Assembly: GCA_949130495.1 (NCBI GenBank) | Contig: OX422208.1 | Span: 399,302,561-399,366,560, forward strand | Length of the DNA: 64,000 nt | Reading direction: 5' to 3' | Source of the DNA: Sambucus nigra | Lineage: Eukaryota; Streptophyta; Magnoliopsida; Dipsacales; Adoxaceae | Shown: in pieces, positions 47,826-58,785 of the stretch | How the letters are laid out: the number at the start of each line of letters is the position of its first letter | Numbering within the stretch: position 1 is the first letter of the stretch | Translations under genes and position numbers: made by a program | Notes under the pieces: generated by a model | The model's input: only the letters and a program-made list of their open reading frames with translations | What the model was told of the DNA's origin: nothing | Databases searched by the model: none

Positions 47826-48525
47826 TTTTTACTTTAATACATTACTAATTCTTGATTTTAGACTTAAATACAATTTTATTTAAAAATTAAACTTTATCCA
47901 AGATTGTTAATAAATCAGACACGTGATTTTTAAATAAAAATAATACAAAAACTTAAAAAATAGTAAAATCAAAAAAGAAATGAATTTAAAAATAATTCAA
48001 AGCCAAGATAATTATAAAAGAAAAAGAAAAAGAAAAAGAAAAAAAGAAAAAAAAAGGAACAAGTCTCCATCACAACCCCTAACCCACACCAGCGCAACCC
48101 GCTCCCTTCCCAAGGCAGCCATGCCCAACCCAGATCCATCGCCAACCAAGCTACCCAAATCCATCCATCCCCTCCATGTCGGCAACCCCCTCACTGTGCA
48201 GCCCCCTCCTCTCTCTCCCTCTCTCTCTATCCTCACAAACAAACTCACCGGAGGTGGGCGGTTGTTGGGTTGGGTGAGGGGGGTTTTGTGAGTGTGTTTG
48301 AGAGAGAGGAGAGAGAAAGAGAGTTTTGAATTTCATAGATTTTTATTTTTTTTTTCAATTTTTAAGTTTTTGGAATTTCTTAATTCATTTAAAATCACTT
48401 TTAATCAAGAAAGCCACGTGTCTGTTTTATTAACGATCTTGCGCAAAATTTAATTTTTAAATAAAATAATATTTAACTCTAAAATGGAGAATTAGTAATG
48501 TAATAAAGTTTAAAAAAAAATCTAT
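47826..48525. mobile_element. Long-inverted-repeat element with GC-rich core
   Basis: The left arm (about 47826-47945: 'acattactaattcttgattttag', 'ttttatttaaaaattaaact', 'taataaatcagacacgtg') is the inverted counterpart of 48410-48525. Between the arms is a GC-rich, CT-rich core (48055-48330) unlike its surroundings. On the minus strand the core resembles a gene start: CT-rich leader, an ATG at 48336, and CACCTCCG|GTGAGTTTG as a 5' splice site. A captured gene fragment (Pack-MULE-like) is possible. Target duplication not determined. Confidence 0.6.
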
Positions 48526-48676
48526 TGATTGAAAACTATTGTCTTACAATGACACATGCTCCCTCATTTTATATGAAAAATAGTTCTTAGTTATCCCTAA
48601 CATAAATGGATTGTAAATGACAGATAACGTAATAATATCTCACATAGCCATTCATATATATCTTCACTCATACCCA

Positions 48677-49470
48677 CAGGCAGAGCCAGGAATTAGAGAT
48701 GGCCTAGACACAAAAGGAAATTTTCGGAGGTTCAGGGCGGGAGCCTCCAAAATTTTATTTTTTTTAAAGACTACTTATAATAATCTTTTAAATGCATAGA
48801 AAATTACATATTAATAGATGAATTACAATGATTTCAAAAACTAAACATCATTACAAATGAGACGAATACAAGTTCATACAAATATAGATAGTTGTCATTA
48901 ATTTCAACAACATTAATTTAATCGATAAGCATTAATTTCAACAACATTAATTTCAACAACTCCAGGCCCAAAAAATAATTACAACAAACCAATAACAACA
49001 ACATTTATAATAATATTAAGAGGGGTAAAGCAACAAATAAACATATTTTCATAATTTCAACAAACCCTAGCAATGAATATTTGCTACACAAAATTTCAAC
49101 AAATCCTAACAAACCCTAACAATGGATATTTACTAAAAAAAAGGAGTAAAAGTAAGAGGAAGAACAAATATATAATAAACCTTAGATAAAATGGAGAGAG
49201 ATTGAAGAACAAACTTTTATGTAGTGTGGAGATTTAACTCAAAAAACTGGAAGAGAAGAAGAGAGAATATGGAGAGCAAAGAGTGAAAAGGTGTTTTAAT
49301 TTTGGGAGATTATATTTCGGCCGTGATATATGTGAAGCTTTTTTTTGGAATTTTTTTTCCATTTATGCCCTTACTAGTATATGTGTACATATTAAAAGGG
49401 GGGGGGGGGGGGGAGGTTACCGGAGCTGGCCTGGACCTAAGTCAGTTGCAAAGTGGCTCAGCCACTGCCT
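48677..49470. mobile_element. Non-autonomous hAT-like element
   Basis: Left end CAGGCAGAGCCAGGAATTAG at 48677; right end, inverted, AGGCAGTGGCTGAGCCA (49454-49470). CAG-n-GGC-GAGCCA ends are typical of plant hAT elements. Flanks CATACCCA and TATATCCA match at 6 of 8 positions, both differences C/T. The interior is AT-rich with ACAAACCCTAACAA repeats, has no transposase, and has a 16-G run at 49398-49413. The exact ends are uncertain by a few bases. Confidence 0.65.
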
Positions 49471-49719
49471 TATATCCAACTTCTAAAAAATCAATAATAT
49501 TTGTCTTTTTTTCAACTTTGTTATCAAACACTCCAATGGGAACAAAAAATGATTGGCAACAGTAAAAGAGAGTTATATATATTTCCCAATGTTCATCTCA
49601 ACAGATAGCATATTATTAATCTGGATGCTTTTAATGTTCTCTGATCATCTTCAATACATAGTTGCAAATTTGGTCCTCTAAAGTGTGCAAATGCATTTTT
49701 ACTACCTCAAAGATATAAT

Positions 49720-51484
49720 TTGATCCAATGCATGTAGCATTTAAAGGTTTTCGACGGCAGACCAATTGCTGCAACATCCAAGCTCGCTCGCCAATTGGAA
49801 TGTCGTGGCAACATCCACCTGGTGGAATGGTATGGTGTATTTGGGTCAGTGTTGAGCGCATATTTATGAGTGGATTCGGAACAACATTTTTTGTCCCATT
49901 ATTACCATGCCCACACAGACAGATTGGGGTCTTACTATGGCACTCTTAGAATGCGCACACATAATTTTCCCACATGGGAAGTAGGGGTCAAATCGCTAGA
50001 CTTCACGATGCTAACAAGGTTGGAGGTGAGAAGGGGAGAGATCGTTTCGATCACTAATGAAGACGAGACATTTTTGTCTGGGCGTTTATGTTATATACAC
50101 ACCCATTTATTCTTCACAACTGACAATAGTGGCATCGGACTTGGTTGGTTAGAGTCATGTTTGGTGATTTTGACTGGGGCGAATCCATTATGGCACATTT
50201 TTATACTTTATTGGATATGGCGTGGCGGCAGGTCCACCGACGAGGTGATATCCATTGGAGGTCACAGGCGAACAAGTTCACATGAATCCTTTAAGTAAAT
50301 TAAGTTCATTGAGTTAGTTACATTTACTTAATTTCATGTCGTTAATTTCATTTAGCTAATCATCGTCATACATTTCTTTTGTAGTTTTAGTGGTTTGAGC
50401 ACCTGCGATGCATGCACCCTCTGCTGGATGAGAAACATGCTAACAACGATTATTTCCCATGTATTCAACGATGGGGGCAGGGGAATAGGCAATATGATGC
50501 AAGTGAGGTTCATCACAACTTTTGTATGGCCCGTAGCCAGCTAAATATGAGGGGAGCTCGGTAGTGATGTGGCAACTATGGTTGAATAGCTAGAACATTG
50601 ACAAGGATGAGGTGGTGTAGCCCCACATCACAACCTGGCCCTATTTTATAGTTCACGTATGGTATTCATATATGGAATTTAGGGGATAGTTCACGTATGG
50701 TATTTAGGGGATCGTTATCGATGTCAGCACTTGGATTTCCAGTGATCCTATTTTCCCCTCCCATCAACATGGGTTGCTAGCACATCTAACCTGATTAGAC
50801 TGCATATCACTGAAACATCATCAAGTGGCCACACGCCTTCAATTGCATGGATATGCAGTTGGACTACAACACGTGGTGGGGGGAATATGATTTGAGGTCA
50901 TTGGTACAGCAGGTGTAAAGAGTAGGTAATGTTGATTATGTACACATAGATGTCGTACAGCCAAGGCTCAAGAACTCGTACGTTAGGGCGCCTTATCATG
51001 CCCCAGGAAGGTATCATGTTGTTGCACCACAATCACGACCATATAATGCTAATGAGGGTCCTTATAGGGCACGTGTGGTGAGCGCACTAGAGAATAACAA
51101 ATACTTTTCCTTGATCCAGTACCCCCGTAGGTTGTTATTGGTATTATGTGGGATCTATACAAACTGCCGCTAATAATATTTTATATATTTTCATTGATCA
51201 CATTTTATTTCTATTATATTACTATTTTGATTTGTATCAACTTATTTCGTTAATGTATAACGAATACCAAAGGCGTCTGCGTGAGTACGTCTTACGTCAG
51301 CATAGTTTGAAAGGGAATGTACAGCCAGACGAAAGATCGATACCACCATATACGAGATTCGCATGGCTCACTAAGACAACTTATGCAAAACTTTTATGCC
51401 ATCTGTATTGACCTTGAGATGACCCGAATGGAGAGTGACGTCCTGGAACAACGATATGACATGACAGATGAAGACGACAGCTAG
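49720..51484 (+). pseudogene. Plant mobile domain (MAIN-like) gene, broken
   Basis: Plant mobile domain proteins are nuclear factors such as MAIN, linked to silencing and genome stability; related domains travel in transposons. Blocks: RTHNFPTWEVGVKSLDFTML (about 49950-50020, the F-H/F-P-x-GE..TPLDF.ML signature); in another frame VMFGDFDWGESIMAHFYTLL (about 50155-50215, the D-x-WG-x-A-x-LY motif); after an intron-like gap (GTAAAT.. to TTTTGTAG, about 50294-50385) WFEHLRCMHPLL; then DYNTWWGEYDLRSL (about 50857-50898); and a C-terminal SDVLEQRYDMTDEDDS with TAG at 51482-51484. Several frameshifts and stops occur. Family assignment is from motif memory. Confidence 0.6.
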
Positions 51485-52378
51485 TAGGTTAGCACAAGCC
51501 AGAGTCATCACCCCATCCGAGACAACATAAATAACGCCGTAGGAGCTAGGGCCCCGCATCCTAGTGTAATTCCATTATTATTTTTAATAAACGTTGCGAG
51601 GCGAACAATTGTTTTGTGAATATTATCTCGACATTCGGATATTATGGTTTTAATGCATATTTTTCGTCTAATATTATCTCTTTGTTTCATTTTTCTGAAT
51701 TTACCATTTAACAAGAAATACATTCAAATTGAACTTAAACAAAATTAGAATTTTAAATAAATAAAAGTTGGCTCTAGTTGTCATGCATGTGCTTCTTGTG
51801 GCGACTAGTTTTTTGTGTCAACCACTCGTTTCCTTCCCTAGGGGAAGCAAAATCAGCATCTATTTGATAGTGATTTTTTTCCTCGGGATCAAAATATTAG
51901 TTGTCAATTTCTCTAGAGAGCCAAAATCACAACGGGTATGCAAAACTTGCATTTTGCAAATTCTCCCATTGATCTACTTGTATTTCTACATCCAAAGCAG
52001 AAACAATCATTTCAATTCTGAATCAGTTTTTAAAATGAAGTCGGAGCCAATTTAGCCTAGCTACTTAACAATACCATGGTTCATAATAGAAGAGTAGAAA
52101 TAAAATGAACCCCAGAATTACAGACTATGGAGAACAATTCCCACATAATTTTAGTTTTTGTATACTTGGAAATATTTTTATCACTCACATTCTGAAGTAT
52201 GTGGCAGGATAACAATAGTACAAGGCCCAACATGATCGCCAGCTCATATAAATAATACAGGTTAAAATTAAGAATAATTCAATGGGTTTTACATTCTATA
52301 ATAATCATACAGGCCACCAGGATAGGATCGTAGGCAAGAGGCAAACTTTTAGGTGTGGTGTGGGCAAAGTTGGGTTTC
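51485..52378. other. Gene-flanking sequence, including probable 3' UTR of the carrier exon
   Basis: The part from about 52070 to 52378 is likely the 3' UTR and flank of the minus-strand carrier exon. The rest shows nothing recognisable. No polyadenylation signal can be called with confidence. Confidence 0.45.
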
Positions 52379-52564
52379 TTAAAAGTTTAGGAGGAAAATT
52401 TTCATAGCTTCATAGGTAGACCAGCAAATTGCGGCTGCTGGCGTATGAAATAATACTCTGGGTTTTAAACCTTGCAACAGAGCTCGGGGACCTTCCTTGG
52501 CTACTATCTGCTTAATAGCCATTCGGATTGAACCACTGCTAAATGTGTCTGCTCCACATACACC
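52379..52564 (-). CDS. Last exon of a mitoferrin-like mitochondrial carrier
   Basis: Minus strand: acceptor TTCTACAG, then 61 codons and TAA (52379-52381). The peptide includes GVCGADTFSSGSI, QIVAKEGPRALLQG and RVLFHTPAAAICWSTYEA. These match the end of the third repeat of mitoferrin-type carriers (QCQGVCG..GW.PR.LFH.PAAAICW.TYE), six-helix inner-membrane proteins of the mitochondrial carrier family that import iron. The exon is free of stops and its reading starts in phase 0 at GGT. No earlier exon is recognised upstream (higher coordinates), where MITE, LINE, SINE and gypsy insertions lie. It may be the 3' end of a live gene with a long intron, or an orphan exon. Confidence 0.75.
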   Translation of the reverse strand, partial: GVCGADTFSSGSIRMAIKQIVAKEGPRALLQGLKPRVLFHTPAAAICWSTYEAMKIFLLNF

Positions 52565-52759
52565 CTGTAGAATACAATACAGATTAGTCGCGGTACTGTA
52601 ATACCGAGTCCTATAAAAATATTTGGTTCTCTCAAATTGTTATTGACCCATTTTATTCCATAACATTCAACTTTAGGACAAACTGGTACTACTAGCCCTA
52701 AACCAAAAGAATGGCAAACCCTTACATACCTTGATGCTTCTTTGCATCCGTCTATGTGT
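52565..52759. other. Intron-like sequence before the carrier exon
   Basis: Runs from the acceptor to a MITE. A donor-like AAG|GTATGT lies on the minus strand at 52724-52730. It would end a stretch reading RMQRSIK, but the stretch is cut off by the MITE, so it is not called as an exon. Included because it bears on the carrier gene. Confidence 0.4.
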
Positions 52760-53110
52760 GTAGGACTGTAAAACAAACCAAACTATTCGAGATCGATTCG
52801 TGTTCATTTGGATAAAAGCTCGTTTACGCTTGGCTCGTAAGGTAAACAAACCAAGCTTGAATAAAATTTTAGCTCGTTACCTTACTGAGCTCGACTCGAA
52901 TTTGGCTTAATTACAAATAATCATACGAAAATAGTATAAATAATTCAAGCTACTCGAGCTCGGTTCGTGTTCGTTTGGATTAAAGTTTGTTTGAGCTCGG
53001 CTCGTGAAGCAAACAAATCAAACTTGAACATATTTTTAAGCTCGTTAATCTTTTCAAATCAAGCTTGAGCATCCTACTATTCGGCTCGACTCGACTTGTT
53101 TACACCCCTA
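52760..53110. mobile_element. Mutator-like MITE
   Basis: About 351 bp between TCTATGTGT (52751-52759) and TCTGTGTGT (53111-53119), a 9-bp target duplication with one change. The ends are loose inverted repeats (GTAGGACTGTAAAACAA and TTGTTTACACCCCTA). The body is two diverged halves of GAGCTCGG(T/C)TCGTG..TTTGGAT..AAACAAACCAAGCTTGA, a repeat type widespread in plants. Confidence 0.75.
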
Positions 53111-53119
53111 TCTGTGTGT

Positions 53120-53550
53120 ATATATATTGATAACTCGGGGTATCCTACTAACCCATAGGGCACATGTAGACCCTCTAATCCGAACGACCGGGACACATCT
53201 ATGGGAGGTGGCCCCACATGGGTTTATGGATCCGCAGGAAAAATAATTGAAAATAAAATACCAAAACACTGTATAACAAAATCATGGGGTAACTAAGAAA
53301 GAAACTATTAATTCATTCAAGCATGATTGTTAGAGCAACGGTAGCTTTAAAGACATAACCCAACTATACAAGTGAATCATGCCAGTTGTCATTACAGATG
53401 TGTTGATCACTTTATATCAAAAATTGCAAGGAGATGAAGAAAATTGCCTTGTATAGCTCGGTAGAACTATGAACATGGGTGTAGGCACCACAAGGTTCAC
53501 TCGATGATACAATGTTGCCTACATCCATAAACCTTCTAATTCTTTTTTCT
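53120..53550. other. Unassigned sequence
   Basis: Nothing recognised. It lies in the possible intron of the carrier gene. Confidence 0.5.
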
Positions 53551-54290
53551 TAAATCAGAAATAAAACAAATTTCATTGGACAAAGCTATCCAAGAAGCCA
53601 AAATACAACTCTCTCTCTCTCTCTCTCCCCCCTCATCCACCAACCTTTTAATTATTTGTTTTTTTAAATCAGAAACAAAGCAAATTTCATTGATGAACAA
53701 AGCTATCCAAGAAGCCGAAATACACCTCTACCCACCCTCCCCCCTCTGAGAAAAAAGAAGGAAAATTCAAATGATCCAAAAGCTGTAATAACAATGCACC
53801 TCCAAAGATGTCTGCCTTCAAGCACAGGGAGGGGGGGTGGGGAGGGGAAGGGACTTGAACCGCCCACCTCTTGCAAGCAAGGGTGGGAGGTAACCATTGG
53901 GGCAAGCCCCTTTGGTTCACCTCCAAAGATGTCAATGTTTCTTTGTTTCTCAATTAATAACCATCTCCATAAGGAACGAGTATTTAGCCTTCTTAGGAAG
54001 CACTCCTTCAATGCCAAACTCTGCAATAATTTTACGCCATATGAATGAAGCCATCTGGCAGGGCAACAAAATATGATTTAAATCTTCCTTCGTGCTCAAA
54101 CAGAAAATGCACAAATTAGCAGAAAGAGAAAAGGATCCAAATATGATCCTTTTTCGGATCAAGTCGTAAATACAAACCTTCCCGTGTGCCACAAGCCGAG
54201 AGAAAGCTTGCACTTTAAAAGGAATACCAGCTGTACAAATAAACTTCAATGGGACAAATGAGTCATTAGGTACGGCAAAGAAAAAAGAAG
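53551..54290 (-). mobile_element. LINE 3' end (zf-RVT part), 5'-truncated
   Basis: The minus-strand frame 54249-53950 contains PFKVQAFSRLVAHGKVCIYDLI and LNHILLPCQMASFIWRKI, the zf-RVT domain at the C-terminus of plant LINE polyproteins (C-x-FC, H.LL.C). The 3' part 'aaatcagaaacaaagcaaatttcattga..caaagctatccaagaagcc' occurs twice, at 53665-53727 and 53551-53610, 114 bp apart, so the tail was duplicated. A SINE sits inside. Confidence 0.82.
53813..53917 (-). mobile_element. tRNA-derived SINE, 105 bp
   Basis: Flanked by a perfect 16-bp target duplication CACCTCCAAAGATGTC (53797-53812 and 53918-53933). On the minus strand it begins AACCAAAGGGGCTTGCCCCA with an A-box-like GCCCCAATGGTTACC and a B box GGTTCAAGTCCC (53850-53861), the internal RNA polymerase III promoter of tRNA genes. 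It is short, with no long tail. It is inserted in the LINE 3' part. Confidence 0.85.
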
Positions 54291-54367
54291 ATTAAAAAAA
54301 ATTGCGAGAGAAGCCTCAAGCCCCCACCCCACCCTCACCCTCACCCCCCAAAAAAAGAAAGGACATA

Positions 54368-54665
54368 TGATGGGAATCCATTTTATTTTCATTGTATTTT
54401 CTATTTTTAGTTCTTTTTAGGCCTTTTCTTTCCTTAATTAGTTTCCAAGCATGTTTGAGACTAATTCGGCATTCTTTTATTTTTAGTTGGGTATTTTAGT
54501 CATTTTAGCTAATTACTTGATTAGCAAGTAATTCCTCTCATATAAATACCTATTGTAATCTCATTTGTATTCATTCTCTAATTCTTGAAATATAAGAACT
54601 CTTTTGTTTCTCTCTAGAAATCATACTGTCTTGATTTTTTGGTCATTGACGTGTAGTTCACGTCA
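54368..54665 (+). repeat. 5' LTR of gypsy element 6
   Basis: TGATGGGAATCCATTTTA to TTCACGTCA. A TATAAATA core at 54541-54548 is conserved as TATAAAAA in the 3' LTR. Confidence 0.92.
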
Positions 54666-54668
54666 AAT

Positions 54669-54680
54669 TGGTATCAGAGC
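54669..54680 (+). other. Primer binding site, initiator tRNA-Met, element 6
   Basis: TGGTATCAGAGC three bases after the LTR. Confidence 0.95.
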
Positions 54681-54754
54681 GGGTGTCGCTCCGAACATTG
54701 GTGTTAAGTGTGTATCGGTGTGTGTAGAATATCAAATTGTGCCCTACATTCTCA

Positions 54755-57000
54755 ATGTTCCCAAAGAAGGCGACACGACTTCAAGATGAGATTAACGAAG
54801 AGTTTAGACAAACCAATGAAAAATTAAAACAAAGCAATCAAGAATTGAGTCAACCATCAAGAATTGAAGGAGAGCAATCGTGAGATAAAACAACAAATGG
54901 ATGCCAATTTTCAACTTTTGTCCAAATTACAAAACCCTATTTCATCCAACATCAGTCCCGAAGTGACAGCAGGTCGGATCTCCATCCAAGTTGCCCAAAA
55001 TCCTGTTGTCGCCAATCAACAATACCCGATCTAAACCTGAACCAAGAACTACAATTCGTAACTCCAAAACTCACCAGAAACTTCAACAAGCCCTCTCTTG
55101 TGGGTCGGACCACACATCTAGTGACGTATCCTCACTAACCTATTGTCGAATTAATAAACCCTAGCCGTCGGATTACTTACGGCTTAGATCTGATCCCCGG
55201 CCAACAAAGTTGTTCTGATCCCCTTCCTGGATCCAGCGCCAGAAAATCAATTGGTTAAAGAAATCACCGTTGGACAGGTCCGGCAGACATTTCCACTACG
55301 TCAGACCACCTTTCAGGTGGCCAGCGCCCCTCCTCTAACCCCCAATCTACCCAACCCTGGCAACTGACCTTCAAAATCCTCCTCCGGACCATTTTCGGCA
55401 CCAAGTAACGCAAGCCTACCCCCTGTAACACCTATTGTCCAGCCGACACTATAGGATCCCAAAAAACTGCTATACGGGGTGAAACCCTAGGCCAAAAAAC
55501 ACATCGGGGTCATTCCGACCCTGAAAGCATCACAAACCCAATAACCATCCCCCTACCGAATAGCTGCCCAAGAAAAAATACTAACCCCCCCCCTCCCCCA
55601 TTTTTGCCAAGAACCAAATCCCACTCAATCAATAACCCTACCCGAATTGCCCAAAGTCCCAAACACAATTCCCCTCAACCAACCACTTAATCGCAATCCT
55701 ATTCGACCACCCGAACCACCTGACCCATATGATTTTGGTATTTTGAATATCAAAACATTGATCCACGTTTGCATCCTCACGCACCACCATACGTACCACC
55801 TCCCTATCTTCCCATCATACCCCTTCATATCATGACCTCTCTCTACTTTACACCAATTCTTCTTCCTCTGACACTGGGGATACTCACTGTAGTATCTTCG
55901 AGTGGATTCCCCCACCCGGCGCCCATCGTCCCATTCCATTACGGGATCGTCAGTGTTTTTATTATGGAGAATGTAGTCACTTAATTATCACGTGTCCTTA
56001 CTATCAGCGCGGTCCCCGAGCACCTTACATGGCCCTGCATAATCATCCTCCTCATCCACCATCTGTACAAATGCCATCGGTCTCGATTGATTATGTTGCA
56101 CCTGCACCAGGTGATGTGATAGCCCCGAGAGCTCATCAGGATGGAAACCCACTCTCATTAGCACTCCAGTTACTTTCACAGAGTCTCCATGGGGATATCT
56201 GTATAGATATTCCTATGTTCGATGGTAGATTCTCCCCGGATGATATGATCGATTGGCTCACCGCTATGGAGACAGTTTTTTATTACAAACGGGTTCAGGG
56301 CCGCTCATTTGTTCTTCTAGCTGCCACCAAATTTTAGGGTTTTGCGAATGACCTATGCTATCGTAGGACGGCTGCAGGACTCCTTTCTATCCAGGACTGG
56401 CTCGATCTCAAGGCCGCTCTTCAGGCTTCTTTTATACCCCCGACATACGAGCGAAACCTCTTTACACGCATTCAGTCTGTCCAGCAAGATACGTCTTCGG
56501 TAGTGGAGTATACGGAGCAGTTCCAGCTCCTCTGCACTAGAGCTCGTCTGCCCAAGACTGGGGATCAGCGGATCAGCCAATATATTCTGAGACTTCAGCC
56601 ACATATTCAGCGCAACCTTGGATTGAGAGAGATACCGACCTTTCTGAAGGCGATACAGTATGCTGCCAAGGTCGAGGCCTATCATGCAGCGCTGGCCGCT
56701 CCTCCACATCCCGACCTCCATCTTCCTTGAGTTCTGTTTCCCTTACAGCATCAAGTCTCGACATCTTCTGCCACTACTCCAGTTACCACCACTTCCACTG
56801 CAACACATATACGGCCTCCCACATTTCGGTGCTTTAATTGCAGCATCGTGGGGCACCGAACTTCTAATTGCCCTCTGCCACATCGTCGGGCCCTGTTAAC
56901 GTTGGATCAGTCACCGGAGTATCTCGATGAGACCGAGCATCCTTCTAGTCATGCATTGATTACAATTTTAGAGGGTGACTCTGTTGGGATTTCTCTCTGA
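54755..57000 (+). pseudogene. gag: Ty3/gypsy gag with stops
   Basis: Gag forms the particle and binds RNA. Starts MFPKKATRLQDEINEEF with a coiled-coil-like run of NEKLKQSNQ, then a decayed Pro-rich middle (54950-56000). From 56029 the retrotrans_gag domain is readable: MFDGRFSPDDMIDWLTAMET, VQQDTSSVVEYTEQFQ, FLKAIQYAAKVEAY. An in-frame TAG at 56335-56337 sits in the middle of the domain and a TGA at 56728-56730 after it. The same frame continues to zinc knuckle CFNCSIVGHRTSNC (56830-56871, canonical CX2CX4HX4C) and ends TGA 56998-57000. Nothing separates this stop from the 3' end signals. Confidence 0.88.
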
Positions 57001-57019
57001 GTTTGAGGACGAACTCTTT

Positions 57020-57034
57020 TTAAGGGAAGGAGAG
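57020..57034 (+). other. Polypurine tract of element 6
   Basis: TAAGGGAAGGAGAG directly before the 3' LTR at 57035, following GAGGACGAACTC. Confidence 0.85.
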
Positions 57035-57340
57035 TGATGGGAAACCATTTTATTTTCCTTTATTTTCATTGTATTTTCTATTTTTAGTTCTTTTTAGGCC
57101 TTTTCTTTCCTTAATTAGTTTCCAAGCATGTTTGGGGCACCTTAGGCATTCTTTTATTTTTAGTTGGGTATTTTAGTCATTTTAGCTAATTACTTGATTA
57201 GAAAGTAATTCCTCTCATATAAAAACCTATTGTAATCTCATTTGTATTCATTATCCAATTCTTTAAATATAAGAACTCTTTTGTTTCTCTAGAAATCATA
57301 TTATCTTGATTTTTAGGTCATTATCGTGTAGTTCACATTA
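57035..57340 (+). repeat. 3' LTR of gypsy element 6
   Basis: TGATGGGAAACCATTTTA to GTTCACATTA. One 13-bp internal duplication (ATTTTCCTTTATT) is absent from the 5' copy. Confidence 0.92.
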
Positions 57341-57345
57341 ATATA

Positions 57346-58002
57346 TGTTCCCTCAAATTCTTCTTTCACAATCCTTTTAATCTCTTTGAGAAACTAGATT
57401 GACAGGTAATTCAAATATTGTTGTTAACTTTCTACCCCCTCCATCCATGAGGAAAAAAACGGGAAGGGAAAAAAACTTCACTGGCTCTTGATTTACATAA
57501 GCAGCAATTTGGAGAAACCTAGCATACTTTCATCTTGGAGGGTAATGAGGGCCACGACATATTGACCAGAGAATCACAGAATATAGTATAGAGAGGGAGA
57601 CCATCGAGAATGATGATACGGGAGTTTCAAAGAGCAAGATTGGAAAACCGTTCACAAACCGACGCTATAAGATTATAAGTAAAGTCTCGTATCTTAATTG
57701 TTAACACATATGAGTGATAATGGGGATAGCAACAAAGTGGTTATAACGAAGGTGGGAAGTTGGCCTGGCGAGTGATGTAATGTTCTTCAACGATGATAGA
57801 ATAGAAGAGAATGTTGTGAAGGTCCTTTAATAGCCAAGAGCGTGTCCAAAAAAACGCCATTTCATTTGACACGACTATTAGCTATCCATGCAATTGTGAG
57901 ACTAGCACTACTAAACCCAACAAAACTCGCAAAAGCGTACACAATCACACTAAGACTCGCATAATAATCAAATGGAAATTCAATCTCAATTCTCTCAAAA
58001 AC
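57346..58002. other. Unassigned sequence
   Basis: No gene or element recognised on either strand. Confidence 0.5.
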
Positions 58003-58600
58003 ATTTTCCTTTTTTTTTATCAAAAACATGACTAGAATATTATTAAAAACAAGAAAAAGTTGCACATTACATAAGGAACTGGTGAGACAAAGATCCACCA
58101 AGGATGCTTATAATATATGCGCGTGTGTGGTGGTTGGGGGGAGGGCATACAAAAAGGGAAGGGGAAAAAAAAAAGCAAAAGCATCTCATTTAAAAACTTA
58201 TCTTCCTCCACGTATTTATAATATATGAGAGTTCTTTTCCATGAAAAGTCTTAAGAGGGCGAGGCCCAGAAGAGAAGCAACAAATTCCACCATATCCCCT
58301 GCCTTTTCCATCCCCACCTCCTTATCTTTAGAAATTCTTCAATCCTTTCTAGCCAAATATTCCACCATATACCCATAGCAATACATCTTCACAAAAATTT
58401 AGATATCTTCCTCTTTCCCATAAAAGTCAATTCCATGACAAGGAGATCATGCCCACGGCCTCAAAAGAGCTCCCACCATGCCTAACTCTCCAAGACATTT
58501 TTTCCAAAGATAACTACACTACTCTTGAGAATTTACAAGGCAGTAAAATTTGATCCACATCCTACCCCTTCTTAAACAAACTGCACCCAATGAGATAATT
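58003..58600 (-). mobile_element. LINE 3' end fragment
   Basis: Minus strand reads, with frame breaks, DQILLPCKFSRVV (zf-RVT) and IWWNIWLERIEEFLKI (the W.IWLERN.R.F end motif of plant L1-type LINEs), followed by a short UTR ending TTTTTGATAAAAAAAAAGG at about 58003-58021. It is 5'-truncated. Confidence 0.72.
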
Positions 58601-58785
58601 CGACGTGTGGGAGAACGTGGATCAAAATTTGTGCATTTTGATCTACATGTTTGACTTGGAACTTTCAGTTCACTTTGTGCAAGGAGAATATAGATCAAAG
58701 TTCAAATCTTCCATCTAACCAAGAGTCAAAAAGTAGTTAAAGGATGAACTTAAAGTGTAAAAGTGTTAGCAAAGAGTGTAACCAT

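Larger units (their letters stand above)
54368..57340 (+). mobile_element. Ty3/gypsy element 6, small, gag-only
   Basis: LTRs of 298 bp (54368-54665) and 306 bp (57035-57340), both starting TGATGGGAA. Flanks ACATA (54363-54367) and ATATA (57341-57345) are a target duplication with one C/T change. The interior has a Met-tRNA primer site, gag, and then directly the GAGGACGAACTC 3' motif and polypurine tract. Protease, RT, RNase H and integrase are absent, so it is non-autonomous. Confidence 0.92.

Noticed and set aside
47980..48336. Overlapping plus- and minus-strand ORFs as genes
   Set aside because: They arise from purine/pyrimidine-biased low-complexity DNA inside the inverted-repeat element; only a possible captured gene start is kept, as a hypothesis.
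53687..54048. Pro/Gly-rich ORFs on both strands
   Set aside because: They run across the SINE and LINE remnants in frames that do not match the LINE protein.
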